Shown: positions 29,475 through 38,171 of the stretch, one piece after another | Layout: every line of letters starts with the position of its first letter | Position numbering within the stretch: the first letter of the stretch is position 1 | NCBI GenBank assembly: GCA_945923775.1 | Contig: CAMELR010000004.1 | Span: 50,849 to 114,848 of the forward strand | DNA length: 64,000 bases | Origin: an uncultured Clostridia bacterium | Lineage (GTDB): Bacteria > Bacillota > Clostridia > Oscillospirales > Ruminococcaceae | Reading direction: 5' to 3' | Position numbers and translations under genes: made by a program | Notes under the pieces: model-generated | Databases searched by the model: none | What the model saw: only the letters and a program-made list of their open reading frames with translations | Told to the model about the DNA's origin: nothing

Positions 29475-29510
29475 TTGTAATAAAATGCAGAAAAATTGTA
29501 ATGAAATGCA
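29475..29510 (+). promoter_or_regulatory. LytTR-type direct repeat between divergent promoters
   Basis: TTGTAATAAAATGCA (29475-29489) and TTGTAATGAAATGCA (29496-29510) are direct repeats exactly 21 bp apart, the spacing on which LytTR-domain regulators bind as tandem pairs. They end 4 bp before the -35 box of the LytTR gene itself. Confidence 0.7.
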
Positions 29511-29514
29511 ACAC

Positions 29515-29543
29515 TTGACAAAGGAGACAATTTCATATATAAT
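29515..29543 (+). promoter_or_regulatory. Sigma-A promoter of the LytTR/GHKL operon
   Basis: -35 TTGACA (29515-29520), 17-bp spacer, -10 TATAAT (29538-29543). Confidence 0.8.
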
Positions 29544-29569
29544 TATCTCATGAAACGGGGGAAATCAAC

Positions 29570-30274
29570 ATGAACTATCTGATATGCGACGACGAGCCGG
29601 CGGCTGCCGAATCCCTGAAAGCCAAAATAGCCGAGCTTGAGCCGGACTCCTCGGTCAGGATATTCACAACGCTCCAAGCGCTGCTGTTCAACATCGAGGA
29701 CATAGCCGACCGCATAGACGGCGTGTTCATGGATATCAGGCTGCGCAGCGCAAACGGGATAGCCGGTGCGGAGCGGCTGCTGTCGTCACACCCGGAGATA
29801 AAGCTGGTGTATATCACGGGCTACGCCAGCGAGTATATCCAGGAGCTGTACTGCGTGGACCCCAAGGCGCTCCCCTGCGCGATACTCACAAAGCCGATAG
29901 AGATGAAGTACCTCCAGAACGCGCTCAGCAAGATACACGAGCGCGAAAAGCAGGCGGAGCTCCTCCCGATAAAGAACGGCGGCACGGTGACTTACCTCAG
30001 CACCGCGGAGATAATCTCCATCGTCAGCGACAAGCGCAAACTGCTTATCCATCATCAGGGCGGGTGTATCGAAATATACGGCAGGCTGTCGTACTACCTC
30101 GAGAAGCTGCCGGATTCCTTCGCCCAGTGCCACAAGAGCTGCATAGTGAATCTCGGCCGCATAAACCGCATAATAAACTGGACCAGCATTGAGATGTCCG
30201 ACGGTAGCGTGCTGCCGATAAGCCGCACCTACAAGGAAAATATCAAGACAGCGGTAACGCTGATAAAACCATAA
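29570..30274 (+). CDS. LytTR-family response regulator
   Basis: 234 residues. The receiver domain has the acidic pair DDE (residues 7-9), the phosphoacceptor Asp55 (FMDIRL) and Lys109 (LTKP). The C-terminal LytTR domain (about 135-234) has the usual FAQCHKSCIVNLGRI and ISRTYKENIK segments. It binds paired direct repeats; such a pair lies in its own promoter region, so autoregulation and control of the divergent dockerin gene are likely. GGGGGA lies before the ATG. The kinase gene follows 10 bases after the stop. No AgrB/AgrD-type peptide genes are next to it. Confidence 0.93.
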   Translation: MNYLICDDEPAAAESLKAKIAELEPDSSVRIFTTLQALLFNIEDIADRIDGVFMDIRLRSANGIAGAERLLSSHPEIKLVYITGYASEYIQELYCVDPKALPCAILTKPIEMKYLQNALSKIHEREKQAELLPIKNGGTVTYLSTAEIISIVSDKRKLLIHHQGGCIEIYGRLSYYLEKLPDSFAQCHKSCIVNLGRINRIINWTSIEMSDGSVLPISRTYKENIKTAVTLIKP

Positions 30275-30284
30275 CGGAGGGCAC

Positions 30285-31673
30285 ATGGAACGCTACCTGC
30301 TCGAAACCTGCTACCTGCTTACCCGGGACCTCTACCAGCTTTTCATAACCTACTTTGCGATGTCGTTCATGCTCAAGCCCAGATACCACCGCGCCATATG
30401 CGTGCTCGCCGCGATGATGTACAGCTTCGCTTCGCAGCAGGTCATAACTACCGCGTTCCCGCTGCTGAGAGGGTTCGGGATAGTGCTGTCGTACCTGCTC
30501 CCAGCGCTGTTCCTCTATAAGGACAGGCTGATGTACCGGCTGTTCGCTTCGGGGCTGCTCATCGTCGGCTCCATCATCATGGATATCTGCGTTTCCTGCT
30601 TCGTCATGCTGATAAACGTCGACCTGCTCACCTCGCTGAAAACTGTCCACACCTGGGATACCATCGTCATGGTCATCGCGATGAATTTCTTCTTCACCGG
30701 AGGGTTCCTGCTGATAATGTCGGTGTGGAACCACTTCTTCAAAAAATCCCACGTGAAGTCGCTGGGGTTGTTCGTGATGTTCCCGGTGAGCCAGTTTTTC
30801 TTCTTCTGCGCGTGCGCCTACCAGACCTGGACGGGCGAACGCCTCGACCTTATAAGCAACCCGTTCATACTCGTCGCGGTGGTGCTGTCGATAGCCGCGG
30901 ATATCCTGATGTACCGCGCCCTCATGCAGAACACCAAAACACAGGAGCTGACCCAGAAGCTCACCGACATGCAGCATGAAATGGATATGCAGCTCCAGTA
31001 CTACGACGGCCTCGCCGACAAAATGCAGGAGATACGCGAATACCGCCACGACATCAACAACCTCATCGAGGTCACGGAGTCCCTGCTGCGCAGAAAGACC
31101 ACCTCGGAGGACGGCAGAATGCTCCTGGAGGAGCTGAAGGAAAAGACCGCCAACGCGAAAATGCCGGTGTTCAGCGGGAACCCCACCGTCAACGCCATAC
31201 TCTACCACAAGCAGCAGACCGCAAAGGAGCTGGGCGCGGAGTTCCGGGTGAACATACCGTTGAGCGAGGATTTCCCGTTCGAGCGGTCGGATATCTGCTC
31301 GGTGTTCGCGAACCTGCTGGATAACGCGATACGGGAGGTCTCCGGCGCTGCGGACGGCTTCATAGAGGTCAGCGCCAGCCGCAGCATGGGGCTGCTTCTC
31401 ATCGAGGTCAGGAACAGCACCTCAAAGGTGCTGGACTCCGAAAAGGGGAAGCCCGCCTCGGATAAATCCGAGCCGCAGAAGCACGGGCTTGGTCTGGAGA
31501 TAGTCGGCAACATCGCCGGGAAGTACGACGGGAAGTTCCTGCTCACCGCTGAAAATGGAACAGCCCGCGCCATCGTCTCCCTCCCTATCCCGGAATCTGC
31601 CGCTGTTTCTCCAAATGACCCGCCCGCCCAGACCTCCGGTCCCTCCCGTATGAAATCTACAGCGCCCCTGTAA
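30285..31673 (+). CDS. GHKL sensor histidine kinase (AgrC-like)
   Basis: 462 residues. Six or seven membrane segments fill the first 205 residues, then a coiled coil, the phosphoacceptor motif EYRHDINNL (His255), and a GHKL ATPase domain with the N-box NLLDNAIRE and G-box KHGLGLEIV. The last 35 residues are a Pro/Ser-rich tail after the ATPase domain. AgrC-type kinases often sense secreted peptides; the ligand here is unknown. GGAGGG lies before the ATG and the operon ends in a strong terminator. Confidence 0.92.
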   Translation: MERYLLETCYLLTRDLYQLFITYFAMSFMLKPRYHRAICVLAAMMYSFASQQVITTAFPLLRGFGIVLSYLLPALFLYKDRLMYRLFASGLLIVGSIIMDICVSCFVMLINVDLLTSLKTVHTWDTIVMVIAMNFFFTGGFLLIMSVWNHFFKKSHVKSLGLFVMFPVSQFFFFCACAYQTWTGERLDLISNPFILVAVVLSIAADILMYRALMQNTKTQELTQKLTDMQHEMDMQLQYYDGLADKMQEIREYRHDINNLIEVTESLLRRKTTSEDGRMLLEELKEKTANAKMPVFSGNPTVNAILYHKQQTAKELGAEFRVNIPLSEDFPFERSDICSVFANLLDNAIREVSGAADGFIEVSASRSMGLLLIEVRNSTSKVLDSEKGKPASDKSEPQKHGLGLEIVGNIAGKYDGKFLLTAENGTARAIVSLPIPESAAVSPNDPPAQTSGPSRMKSTAPL

Positions 31674-31686
31674 TTTTACATAACAA

Positions 31687-31724
31687 ACAACCTCCCCCAA
31701 ACCTAAGGTTCGGGGGAGGTTTTA
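31687..31724. terminator. Bidirectional terminator between convergent operons
   Basis: AACCTCCCCC / GGGGGAGGTT with an inner AACC/GGTT. It ends both the GHKL operon and the 14-kb envelope polymer operon. Confidence 0.9.
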
Positions 31725-31755
31725 GTATGTATTCTCAAAGTGTGGACTTACAAGC

Positions 31756-32835
31756 TTACCACTTCATGTCGGAAAACTCCCTGTAATACCTGCCCTCTTC
31801 CTTGAGCGTGCGCTCCTTGAGGGTATCGAAAACCCTGACAGTATAATCAACACATTCCGCCCAGAGGGAGTCGACCTTTTCGGTGTGCGATGTGTCTATG
31901 TCATAGTTTTCCGTGATGTATCCGCCCAGGTAATCAGTGAACTTCTCACAGCCGAAGGCGTTCAGATGTTCCTTGTTGAAATAGTCCTGCTTGATATCAA
32001 TGCCTATATCCTCCGAGATATACTCGAAATTCACGTAGTCGTAGCCGCTCTTTGTGATAATGTCCTCAAGCTGCTGATTAGTCTTTTTGTTCAGCTTCTT
32101 GTTATGCGGCGCCCTGAAGAACAGAACATTCGTTAACCCCTGCTCCCTGCAATAATCAATGGTCTCCCGGAGGTAGCTCTCCCCCAGCGAGGTGAGCTTA
32201 TTCTTGTTCTCTCCGGTCGTGACCTCATTGTTGGTCTGGGTGCGTATTCCCATGCTCTTGCACAGCGAAACCTCGCTTGAATAGTTCCTGTCGATATCGC
32301 ACTGCCTTGTCAGCAGGTCTTTCGGGTTCTCCCAGTTGGAGTGGTATTTCAGCAGGTCGAAATAGTAGTTTATCCTGTCGCCTGGCTCCACCCTGTTTTC
32401 GATAACGTCAGCCCATCTTACATTTTTTTCCATATTGTCTATCCACTGGCGGAGCTTTGCCTCGTCCTGGAGCTCATCTTCACGATATAAAAAGCCGTTG
32501 ACCTCTATCACCAGGAGCTGCGGAGCCTGCCGGCTGAGCATTTCGGATATCATCGAACGGTACACGCCGCCGGTGGTTCCCGCAAGGCACAGGTTATAGC
32601 TGGTAAAGCCGTACTTCTGATACGCAAGCGGCGCGGAATAGTCCGCATACATCTCGCTCGCGCCTATCAGCCCGACATCTATCGAATTTTCCGGCTCACG
32701 GTAGAAATTTCTAACATGCATCTCGGAATTTGAGTTGTTGAACTTCAAAAGGTCTGCAAAGAAGAAGTACAGCACCACCATTGCAATGCCAACCGCCGCC
32801 AGCTTGAAAGCACGTTTCAGATAAACAGTTTTCAT
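31756..32835 (-). CDS. DltD/AlgJ-like SGNH-fold protein, MBOAT partner
   Basis: 359 residues. One N-terminal membrane segment anchors an extracytoplasmic domain with the SGNH-type motifs GASEM (nucleophile Ser, residue about 60) and DYFNKEHLNAFG (Asp-x-x-His type C-terminal block). Proteins of this sort finish O-acylation of wall polymers together with an MBOAT protein, as DltD does with DltB. It is the last gene of the 13-gene minus-strand operon, 10 bases after the MBOAT gene. Good ribosome binding site AGGGGG. The exact acyl group is unknown. Confidence 0.8.
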   Translation of the reverse strand: MKTVYLKRAFKLAAVGIAMVVLYFFFADLLKFNNSNSEMHVRNFYREPENSIDVGLIGASEMYADYSAPLAYQKYGFTSYNLCLAGTTGGVYRSMISEMLSRQAPQLLVIEVNGFLYREDELQDEAKLRQWIDNMEKNVRWADVIENRVEPGDRINYYFDLLKYHSNWENPKDLLTRQCDIDRNYSSEVSLCKSMGIRTQTNNEVTTGENKNKLTSLGESYLRETIDYCREQGLTNVLFFRAPHNKKLNKKTNQQLEDIITKSGYDYVNFEYISEDIGIDIKQDYFNKEHLNAFGCEKFTDYLGGYITENYDIDTSHTEKVDSLWAECVDYTVRVFDTLKERTLKEEGRYYREFSDMKW

Positions 32836-32845
32836 AATAGACCCC

Positions 32846-34444
32846 CTAGAACTGCATGTATACGAACTCAGCAGGGTTTGTACCCGGACCGTAAACGCCG
32901 AATATCGCCACTACCCAGAACAGCAGGAGGAATACTCCGGCCTGAACGTAAAAGCTCTGGCAGCATATGCTCTCGCGCAGGGTCTTTCTGGAGTTCTCCT
33001 GTATAACGGAGCACACGAACACAACTGCCACAGCCGCGGCTGCAACGATGAGATTCTCGAAATTTACGCCGAGTGTTTCAAGCAGTGCAGGATCCGCAAG
33101 CTCGCTGATATGGAAATCCGTAACCGAAAGCCACATCATTTTCAGAGCCGCCGTGAATCCCGGAGCTATGTCGAAATAATACCCCACCAGCACGATAAGG
33201 AACGTTCTGAACATCTGGAACAAGATGAACAGCTTGTTGGTGTCCCTGATGTGCAGAGTTTTCTTCCAGACAGCGTATTTGTCCTCAAGCAGCGTGGAGA
33301 CCATGATTATAAGTCCGTTCCACAGACCGAATCCGACATATCTCCAGTAAGCTCCGTGCCATATTCCCACAACGATGAACGTGATGAGCGAGGCTATGCT
33401 CACCGGAAGCACCTTGGATATCTTCATGCCGAAATGCTTCTTGAGGCTCCTGCCGAACTTCTGGAACAGCTTTGACATCGCGATAGGATAGAACAGGTAT
33501 TCCCTGAGCCACGCTCCAAGAGTGATGTGCCATCTGTGCCAGTACTCGGAGATGTTCCTTGAGAAATACGGACGCCTGAAGTTCTCCGCGAGGTCTATGC
33601 CGAAAAGCTGAGAAACGCCGCGGGAAATGTCAATGCCGCCGGAGAAATCCGCATAAAGCTGGACTGCATAGAACAGCGCCGTTATCAGTATCACGGTGCC
33701 GGAATGCTTCTCGTATTCCGCCGGGATAGTCAGCACTGTGTTCACCAGCCGGTCGGCGATGACCAGCTTCTTGAAGAATCCCCAGGTTATCAGCAGGACG
33801 CCCTGCTTGATGTTGGAAAAGCTGATGTCGTGACCCTCGTAGAGCTTCCCGGAAAGGTCGCTGTAAAAGCTTATAGGTCCCTGCACTATCTGCGGGAAGA
33901 ACGACGTGAACAGAAGCATTTTGCCGAAATTACGCTCCGCAGGGAACTTCTCACGATAAATGTCTATAATGTACCCCATGGACTGGAACGTGTAGAACGA
34001 AATGCCGAGCGGCAGGAACAGCCCCAGTTCCGGAAGCCCGCCGCCAAGCGGGTTCAGCAGGACGTTCAACGCGTCCGCGAAGAAATTGTAGTACTTGAGG
34101 AACCCGAGTATACCAAAGTTAAGCAGCAGGACCGCCGCCGTTATCCACTTCTTTCGCCGGGAGACCTTCGCTTTGTAGAGGTCGCGCTCCTCCTTCGACC
34201 AGATGCCCTTCTGGCTCTTTATGTACGCCTTGTGCTTCTGCGCATATGCCTCAAGGATACGTCCGCCTGCGTAGGTGCTGGCAGCGGTGACGAAAACGAA
34301 GCTGATGTACTTCAGGCACACTATCGCATAGAAGCCTATGCTTGCTGCAAGAAGCACCCACCAGCGGTGCTTCTTCGGGAAAATGTAGTAAAATATCAGG
34401 CAGCATGCCACAAACAGCATGTAGCCAAGCGATGTGTAGGACAT
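32846..34444 (-). CDS. MBOAT-family membrane O-acyltransferase (DltB/AlgI-like)
   Basis: 532 residues with about 11-13 membrane segments. The family signatures are complete: LPLGISFYTFQSMGYIIDIYR, FFPQIVQGPI, YADFSGGIDI, the catalytic region EYWHRWHITLGAWLREY (His 303-306) and the second His in IWHGAYWRY. MBOAT proteins move an activated acyl group across or to the outer face of the membrane. The carrier protein and AMP ligase genes just upstream point to a carrier-bound donor, as in the Dlt pathway, rather than acetyl-CoA. GGAGG before the ATG. Confidence 0.92.
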   Translation of the reverse strand: MSYTSLGYMLFVACCLIFYYIFPKKHRWWVLLAASIGFYAIVCLKYISFVFVTAASTYAGGRILEAYAQKHKAYIKSQKGIWSKEERDLYKAKVSRRKKWITAAVLLLNFGILGFLKYYNFFADALNVLLNPLGGGLPELGLFLPLGISFYTFQSMGYIIDIYREKFPAERNFGKMLLFTSFFPQIVQGPISFYSDLSGKLYEGHDISFSNIKQGVLLITWGFFKKLVIADRLVNTVLTIPAEYEKHSGTVILITALFYAVQLYADFSGGIDISRGVSQLFGIDLAENFRRPYFSRNISEYWHRWHITLGAWLREYLFYPIAMSKLFQKFGRSLKKHFGMKISKVLPVSIASLITFIVVGIWHGAYWRYVGFGLWNGLIIMVSTLLEDKYAVWKKTLHIRDTNKLFILFQMFRTFLIVLVGYYFDIAPGFTAALKMMWLSVTDFHISELADPALLETLGVNFENLIVAAAAVAVVFVCSVIQENSRKTLRESICCQSFYVQAGVFLLLFWVVAIFGVYGPGTNPAEFVYMQF

Positions 34445-34457
34445 TAATTACCTCCGG

Positions 34458-35627
34458 TTACGGCTTGTTGAGCGGATAGGTCTCCGTTATCTGCCGCGAA
34501 AGAGTTAACCCGTCCCTTTCGCTGTACAGCGCGACATTCGGCAGGCTCCGCGACAGGAATATCGCTATGCCCTCCGAAATGGAGTAGGCTCCGCAGCGCG
34601 AAAAACAGATAACATCGCCGATCTCAAGCTTCGGAAGCTCCGCTTTGCGCACAAGTATATCAGCAGTGGTGCAGAGACTTCCGCACAGACAGTAATCCGC
34701 ACGCTCCGATCCCTCCGGCTTATTGAGCACGGATATCGGCGGAACCTTCATAGCCATGTTCTGACCGTAATAATTGAGCTGGTTTATTCCACCGTCGCAT
34801 ATCACGTATGTCGCGTCGCCGTTGGTTTTTATGTCCATTACGCTGGTGAGGTAGCTGCCGCTTTCCGCTGCGAAAAATCTTCCCATCTCAACGGTCAGCG
34901 GGTATTTCCCGGCGAACTCCCGGACGGCTTCCGCCGCCTCTGCCAGCAGAGCCATATCAGTTTCCTCGGTGAAATCCTTGAAGTACTCCACCGCAAGCCC
35001 CGTGCCATACTCGATGTGCTCCGCACGGAACCCCAGCTCCGATTCCAGCTCCTGGCAGAATTCGTCCAGCAGGGAAAGCTCCCGGCGTATGGTCTGGGCC
35101 TTGGTTTTCTGCGTGCCGGTGAAGTAGTGCAGACCGACTATCTCAAGCCCCTTGTAGGAATCCCGGTTCCGGATAACTTCCTTTATCACGGAAGCGTCCA
35201 TGCCAAACTGGCTGCCGTGGGAAATCCGGAGTATCAGCCGCGCCTTTCCGCCGCTCTTTACCGCGCAGGCGTTGATGAGCTGCACATGAAGCAGGCTCTC
35301 CGCAGTGAACAGACCTACCCCGTCGTTCCAGGCGCGCTCAACGTCGCGCTCGGTTTTGTTCACGCCGGAGAATATCACCTTGCTCATCGGCACGGAAAGC
35401 TCCTCGCATATGCTCAGCTCCCCCGGGGAGCATACCTCGATATACGAGAACACGTCCGGCAGGTATTTCAGCAGGAACGGATTCGCCTTTATCGAATAGC
35501 AAAGCCCGGTATTTTCTCCGAATGCCTCCTTTACCGCGTTCGCACGGCGTGCGAAATCGTCGCCGCTGATAACGTAGCAGGGAGTCCCGAAGCGGCGCGC
35601 CGCCTCTTCAAGTATCGTCTTGTTCAT
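34458..35627 (-). CDS. Type III PLP-dependent decarboxylase (LysA/ornithine decarboxylase fold)
   Basis: 389 residues. The alanine-racemase-type barrel has the PLP Lys47 in CYSIKANP, the phosphate-binding and barrel motifs SHGSQFGMD, GLHYFTGTQ and EYGTGLAVEYF, EMGRFFAAESG, and the catalytic Cys319 in CGSLCTTADIL. Residues fit decarboxylation of an amino acid. It lies 1 base after the acyl carrier protein gene and between it and the MBOAT gene. BtrK-type decarboxylases of this fold act on amino acids bound to carrier proteins, so it may trim or make the acyl group that is loaded. The canonical Dlt operon has no such gene. A free-amino-acid substrate is equally possible. Confidence 0.85.
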   Translation of the reverse strand: MNKTILEEAARRFGTPCYVISGDDFARRANAVKEAFGENTGLCYSIKANPFLLKYLPDVFSYIEVCSPGELSICEELSVPMSKVIFSGVNKTERDVERAWNDGVGLFTAESLLHVQLINACAVKSGGKARLILRISHGSQFGMDASVIKEVIRNRDSYKGLEIVGLHYFTGTQKTKAQTIRRELSLLDEFCQELESELGFRAEHIEYGTGLAVEYFKDFTEETDMALLAEAAEAVREFAGKYPLTVEMGRFFAAESGSYLTSVMDIKTNGDATYVICDGGINQLNYYGQNMAMKVPPISVLNKPEGSERADYCLCGSLCTTADILVRKAELPKLEIGDVICFSRCGAYSISEGIAIFLSRSLPNVALYSERDGLTLSRQITETYPLNKP

Positions 35628-35628
35628 A

Positions 35629-35862
35629 TCAGTCCTCTTGCTGGAGCTTCTCGATGAGCTTCATCATTCCCTCGATACTGTTGAAGTTCTCAGGAACCAG
35701 GTTGCCTACGTGTATGTCGATATCGAACTCATCGTTCAGCGCGCCTACTATGGACACGATATCGAACGAATCAAGCACGCCCCCGTCGATGAGCTGCTTT
35801 TCCGACTCCCAGTCAAGGTCGGGTCTGATTTCTTCAAGTACTCCAAGTAACTGCTCTTTCAT
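35629..35862 (-). CDS. Acyl carrier protein (DltC-like)
   Basis: 77 residues, four-helix carrier with the phosphopantetheine Ser32 in GGVLDSFDIVSIV. The start at 35862 has AGGAGG 8 bases upstream; the longer frame from 35883 would begin before that ribosome binding site. It lies between an AMP ligase and a decarboxylase, so it probably carries the acyl group activated by the ligase. The DSFD context resembles DltC. Confidence 0.92.
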   Translation of the reverse strand: MKEQLLGVLEEIRPDLDWESEKQLIDGGVLDSFDIVSIVGALNDEFDIDIHVGNLVPENFNSIEGMMKLIEKLQQED

Positions 35863-35879
35863 GTTGTTTTCCTCCTGAA

Positions 35880-37385
35880 TCATTTCATTAGTTCTTTAAG
35901 CGCCTGCATATTTATCTTGCCGTTTGCCAGCTTCGGCATCTCGTCCAGCTTTATGAGCTTCCTGGGCACCATAAAGCCAGGAAGCAGACCTCTGAGATGC
36001 ACCGCGGCTTCCTTTACCGTCGCCGCGCCTGTGTAGAATAAATATATAAGCTCCTTTTCCTTCAGGTACATAGAGCACGCCTCGCTTACGCTCTCAAGGC
36101 GCAGCGCAGCCGCTTCTATTTCCGACAGCTCCACACGGTGACCGAGGTGTTTTATCTGACGGTCCTTCCTGCCCTTGTAGCCGAGGTTTCCGTCAGGGAG
36201 AAGCACGCCGTAGTCGCCGGTCTTGTATATCAGCTCGCGGTAAGAGCTGTTCAGCGGATTCTGTATGAAGGACTTCGCCGTAAGCTCCGGGTCGTTATAA
36301 TAACCCAGCGCCAGCGACTGCCCCGCTACGCATATCTCGCCCATCTCGCCGGCTTCGGCGGGAGTGTTGTCCTCCTTCAGCAGGAACACCCTGTAATTCC
36401 TGTAGGGTACTCCTATCGGGAGCACGTCGCCGTCCTCTACCATGCCTTTCACCTCGTAATAGGTGCAGGACGCGGTACACTCGGTGGGACCGTACTGGTT
36501 GACAAACTTCGCGTCCGGGAGATTCTCCTGCCATATCCGCAGGATACTGCACGGCATCACCGAGCCGGAGAAGCATATCTTCTTCAGATACTGCGGCTTC
36601 GCTTCGTCAAACACGCCCATTTTCGCGACGATGGTGAACACGGAAACGCTCCAGCCCACCGACGTCACCTTATGCTCGTTGAGCGCTTTGAACAGTTCCG
36701 ACGGCATTACGAAGCACTCCTTCGGAATTATGAACATCGAGGCTCCGGTGAACAGCGGTATGTAGATATCCCGGATAGCCGCGATGTAATCCAGCGGCGA
36801 CTGGTTTCCCAGGACGTCCGCTTCGGTTATCCCCATCACTTCGATGTACGCGTCTATGTAATTCATCAGCGACAGCATGGAAGTTATAACGCCCTTGGGT
36901 CTGCCGGTGGAGCCGGACGTAAATATAACGTACAGAGGGTCGTCAAGGCATGCGGCGCCGGAAATCTCGTCGAGACGCTCCTGCGATATCTCATGCGCGA
37001 ACAGTTCGTCTGCCAGTGCTATCTCACCCTCAAATCCCAGCTTTCCGGCGGCGGAGATGGTGTCCGCGTCTGCGACAAGTATTGCCGGTTTCAGCACGGA
37101 CAGTATATCCCGCAGACGGGATTCCGGCTGTGAAGCGTCCAGCGGAATGTAGTAGCACCCCGCGTACACTGCTCCCAGGAACATCACCGGAGTAAGCACT
37201 CCGCGCTTCCCCATCACCGCCACCGGGCTGCCGGGGCTGACGCGCTCCGCAAGCGCGCTTCCCAGGCGCTTTGCCTTTTCCTCTATCTCGCCGAACGTTA
37301 TGCTGGTCACGGCGTCGGAATACGCCGTCTTATCCCGGAACTGCGCTGCAGTTCTCTCCAGCCGCTCCAATACGCTTAGTCTCAT
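35880..37385 (-). CDS. DltA-like AMP-forming acyl/amino acid:carrier ligase with altered substrate pocket
   Basis: 501 residues, DltA length. Adenylation motifs are complete: IFTSGSTGRPKG, NQYGPTE, YKTGDYG, GRKDRQIKHLGHRVEL and the catalytic Lys in NGKIN. Aligning by eye with Bacillus DltA, NQSPLDYIAAIRDIY matches NQAPFSFDLSVMDLY without gaps, and the Asp that binds the alpha-amino group (DltA Asp197) is Ile201 here. In adenylation enzymes, loss of this Asp goes with substrates lacking an alpha-amino group, such as hydroxy, aryl or beta-amino acids. So it is unlikely to be a D-alanine ligase. It probably loads the carrier encoded 17 bases downstream. AGGAGA before the ATG. Confidence 0.88.
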   Translation of the reverse strand: MRLSVLERLERTAAQFRDKTAYSDAVTSITFGEIEEKAKRLGSALAERVSPGSPVAVMGKRGVLTPVMFLGAVYAGCYYIPLDASQPESRLRDILSVLKPAILVADADTISAAGKLGFEGEIALADELFAHEISQERLDEISGAACLDDPLYVIFTSGSTGRPKGVITSMLSLMNYIDAYIEVMGITEADVLGNQSPLDYIAAIRDIYIPLFTGASMFIIPKECFVMPSELFKALNEHKVTSVGWSVSVFTIVAKMGVFDEAKPQYLKKICFSGSVMPCSILRIWQENLPDAKFVNQYGPTECTASCTYYEVKGMVEDGDVLPIGVPYRNYRVFLLKEDNTPAEAGEMGEICVAGQSLALGYYNDPELTAKSFIQNPLNSSYRELIYKTGDYGVLLPDGNLGYKGRKDRQIKHLGHRVELSEIEAAALRLESVSEACSMYLKEKELIYLFYTGAATVKEAAVHLRGLLPGFMVPRKLIKLDEMPKLANGKINMQALKELMK

Positions 37386-37401
37386 TAAAGCCGTCTCCTT
37401 T

Positions 37402-38160
37402 TTACTGTATCTTCGGAAGCTCCTTCGTTTTCAGAAATGCCGCATAGTCGTCGCATATCCTGGCAGTCTCGCCGAATGCTATCTGCCTGCCGTGGTCGAG
37501 CCACAGCACCTTGTTACACATGCGCCGTATCTGGTCAAGGGAATGCGACACAAGTATTGTCGCCTTTCCGTTGCGGATTATCTCCTTCATCTTCGCTTCG
37601 CTCTTTTCACGGAAGGCACCGTCGCCGACCGACAGCACCTCGTCGAGTATAAGTATCTCCGGGTCGACCATGCTTGCGATGGAGAATGCTATACGCGACT
37701 TCATACCGCTGGAGAGCTGCTTGAACGGCCTCTGCTCGAACTCCTCAAGCTCCGAAAATTTCAATATCTCCGGGTAGCGCTCGTTCATGAACTCCCGGGT
37801 GTAGCCCAGCATTGCGCCGCGCAGGTAGGCGTTCTCCTTTAAGTTGAGGTCGCCGTCGAACCCGCTCGCGAGTTCCAGCAGCGCCGAAATCTTCCCGTGA
37901 ACCTTCACACTGCCGGTGGAGGGACGCATTATCTGCGTGATGACCTTCAGCAGGGTGGATTTTCCCGCGCCGTTGGTGCCGATTATACCGAGCATGTCTC
38001 CGTTTTCCAGCGAGAACGAAACGTCGTTCACCGCGAGGAATTCCTCCACGCGGTACTGGTGGGTCAGCTTCTTCATGACGAATTCTTTCAGCCCGATGTT
38101 GCGCAGGTCGCCCGTGATGTATTTCACGGACACGTTCTTAACTTCGATTATTTTGCCCAT
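37402..38160 (-). CDS. ABC transporter ATP-binding protein for polymer export (TagH/Wzt-like)
   Basis: 252 residues. Walker A GTNGAGKST, signature LSSGMKSR, Walker B EILILDEVL and SHSLDQI switch region are present. The N-terminal segment GLKEFVMKKL is typical of polysaccharide exporters of the TagH/Wzt group. The start at 38160 follows GGGGG; the open frame reaching 38274 overlaps the permease end and lacks a ribosome binding site. There is no C-terminal carbohydrate-binding extension, so polymer recognition lies elsewhere. It pairs with the permease 11 bases upstream to flip a lipid-linked polymer outward. Confidence 0.93.
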   Translation of the reverse strand: MGKIIEVKNVSVKYITGDLRNIGLKEFVMKKLTHQYRVEEFLAVNDVSFSLENGDMLGIIGTNGAGKSTLLKVITQIMRPSTGSVKVHGKISALLELASGFDGDLNLKENAYLRGAMLGYTREFMNERYPEILKFSELEEFEQRPFKQLSSGMKSRIAFSIASMVDPEILILDEVLSVGDGAFREKSEAKMKEIIRNGKATILVSHSLDQIRRMCNKVLWLDHGRQIAFGETARICDDYAAFLKTKELPKIQ

Positions 38161-38171
38161 AAACGCCCCCG

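Noticed and set aside
29570..31673. Agr-type quorum-sensing locus
   Set aside because: Kinase and LytTR regulator fit, but no AgrB protease or AgrD peptide gene is seen within the window near them.
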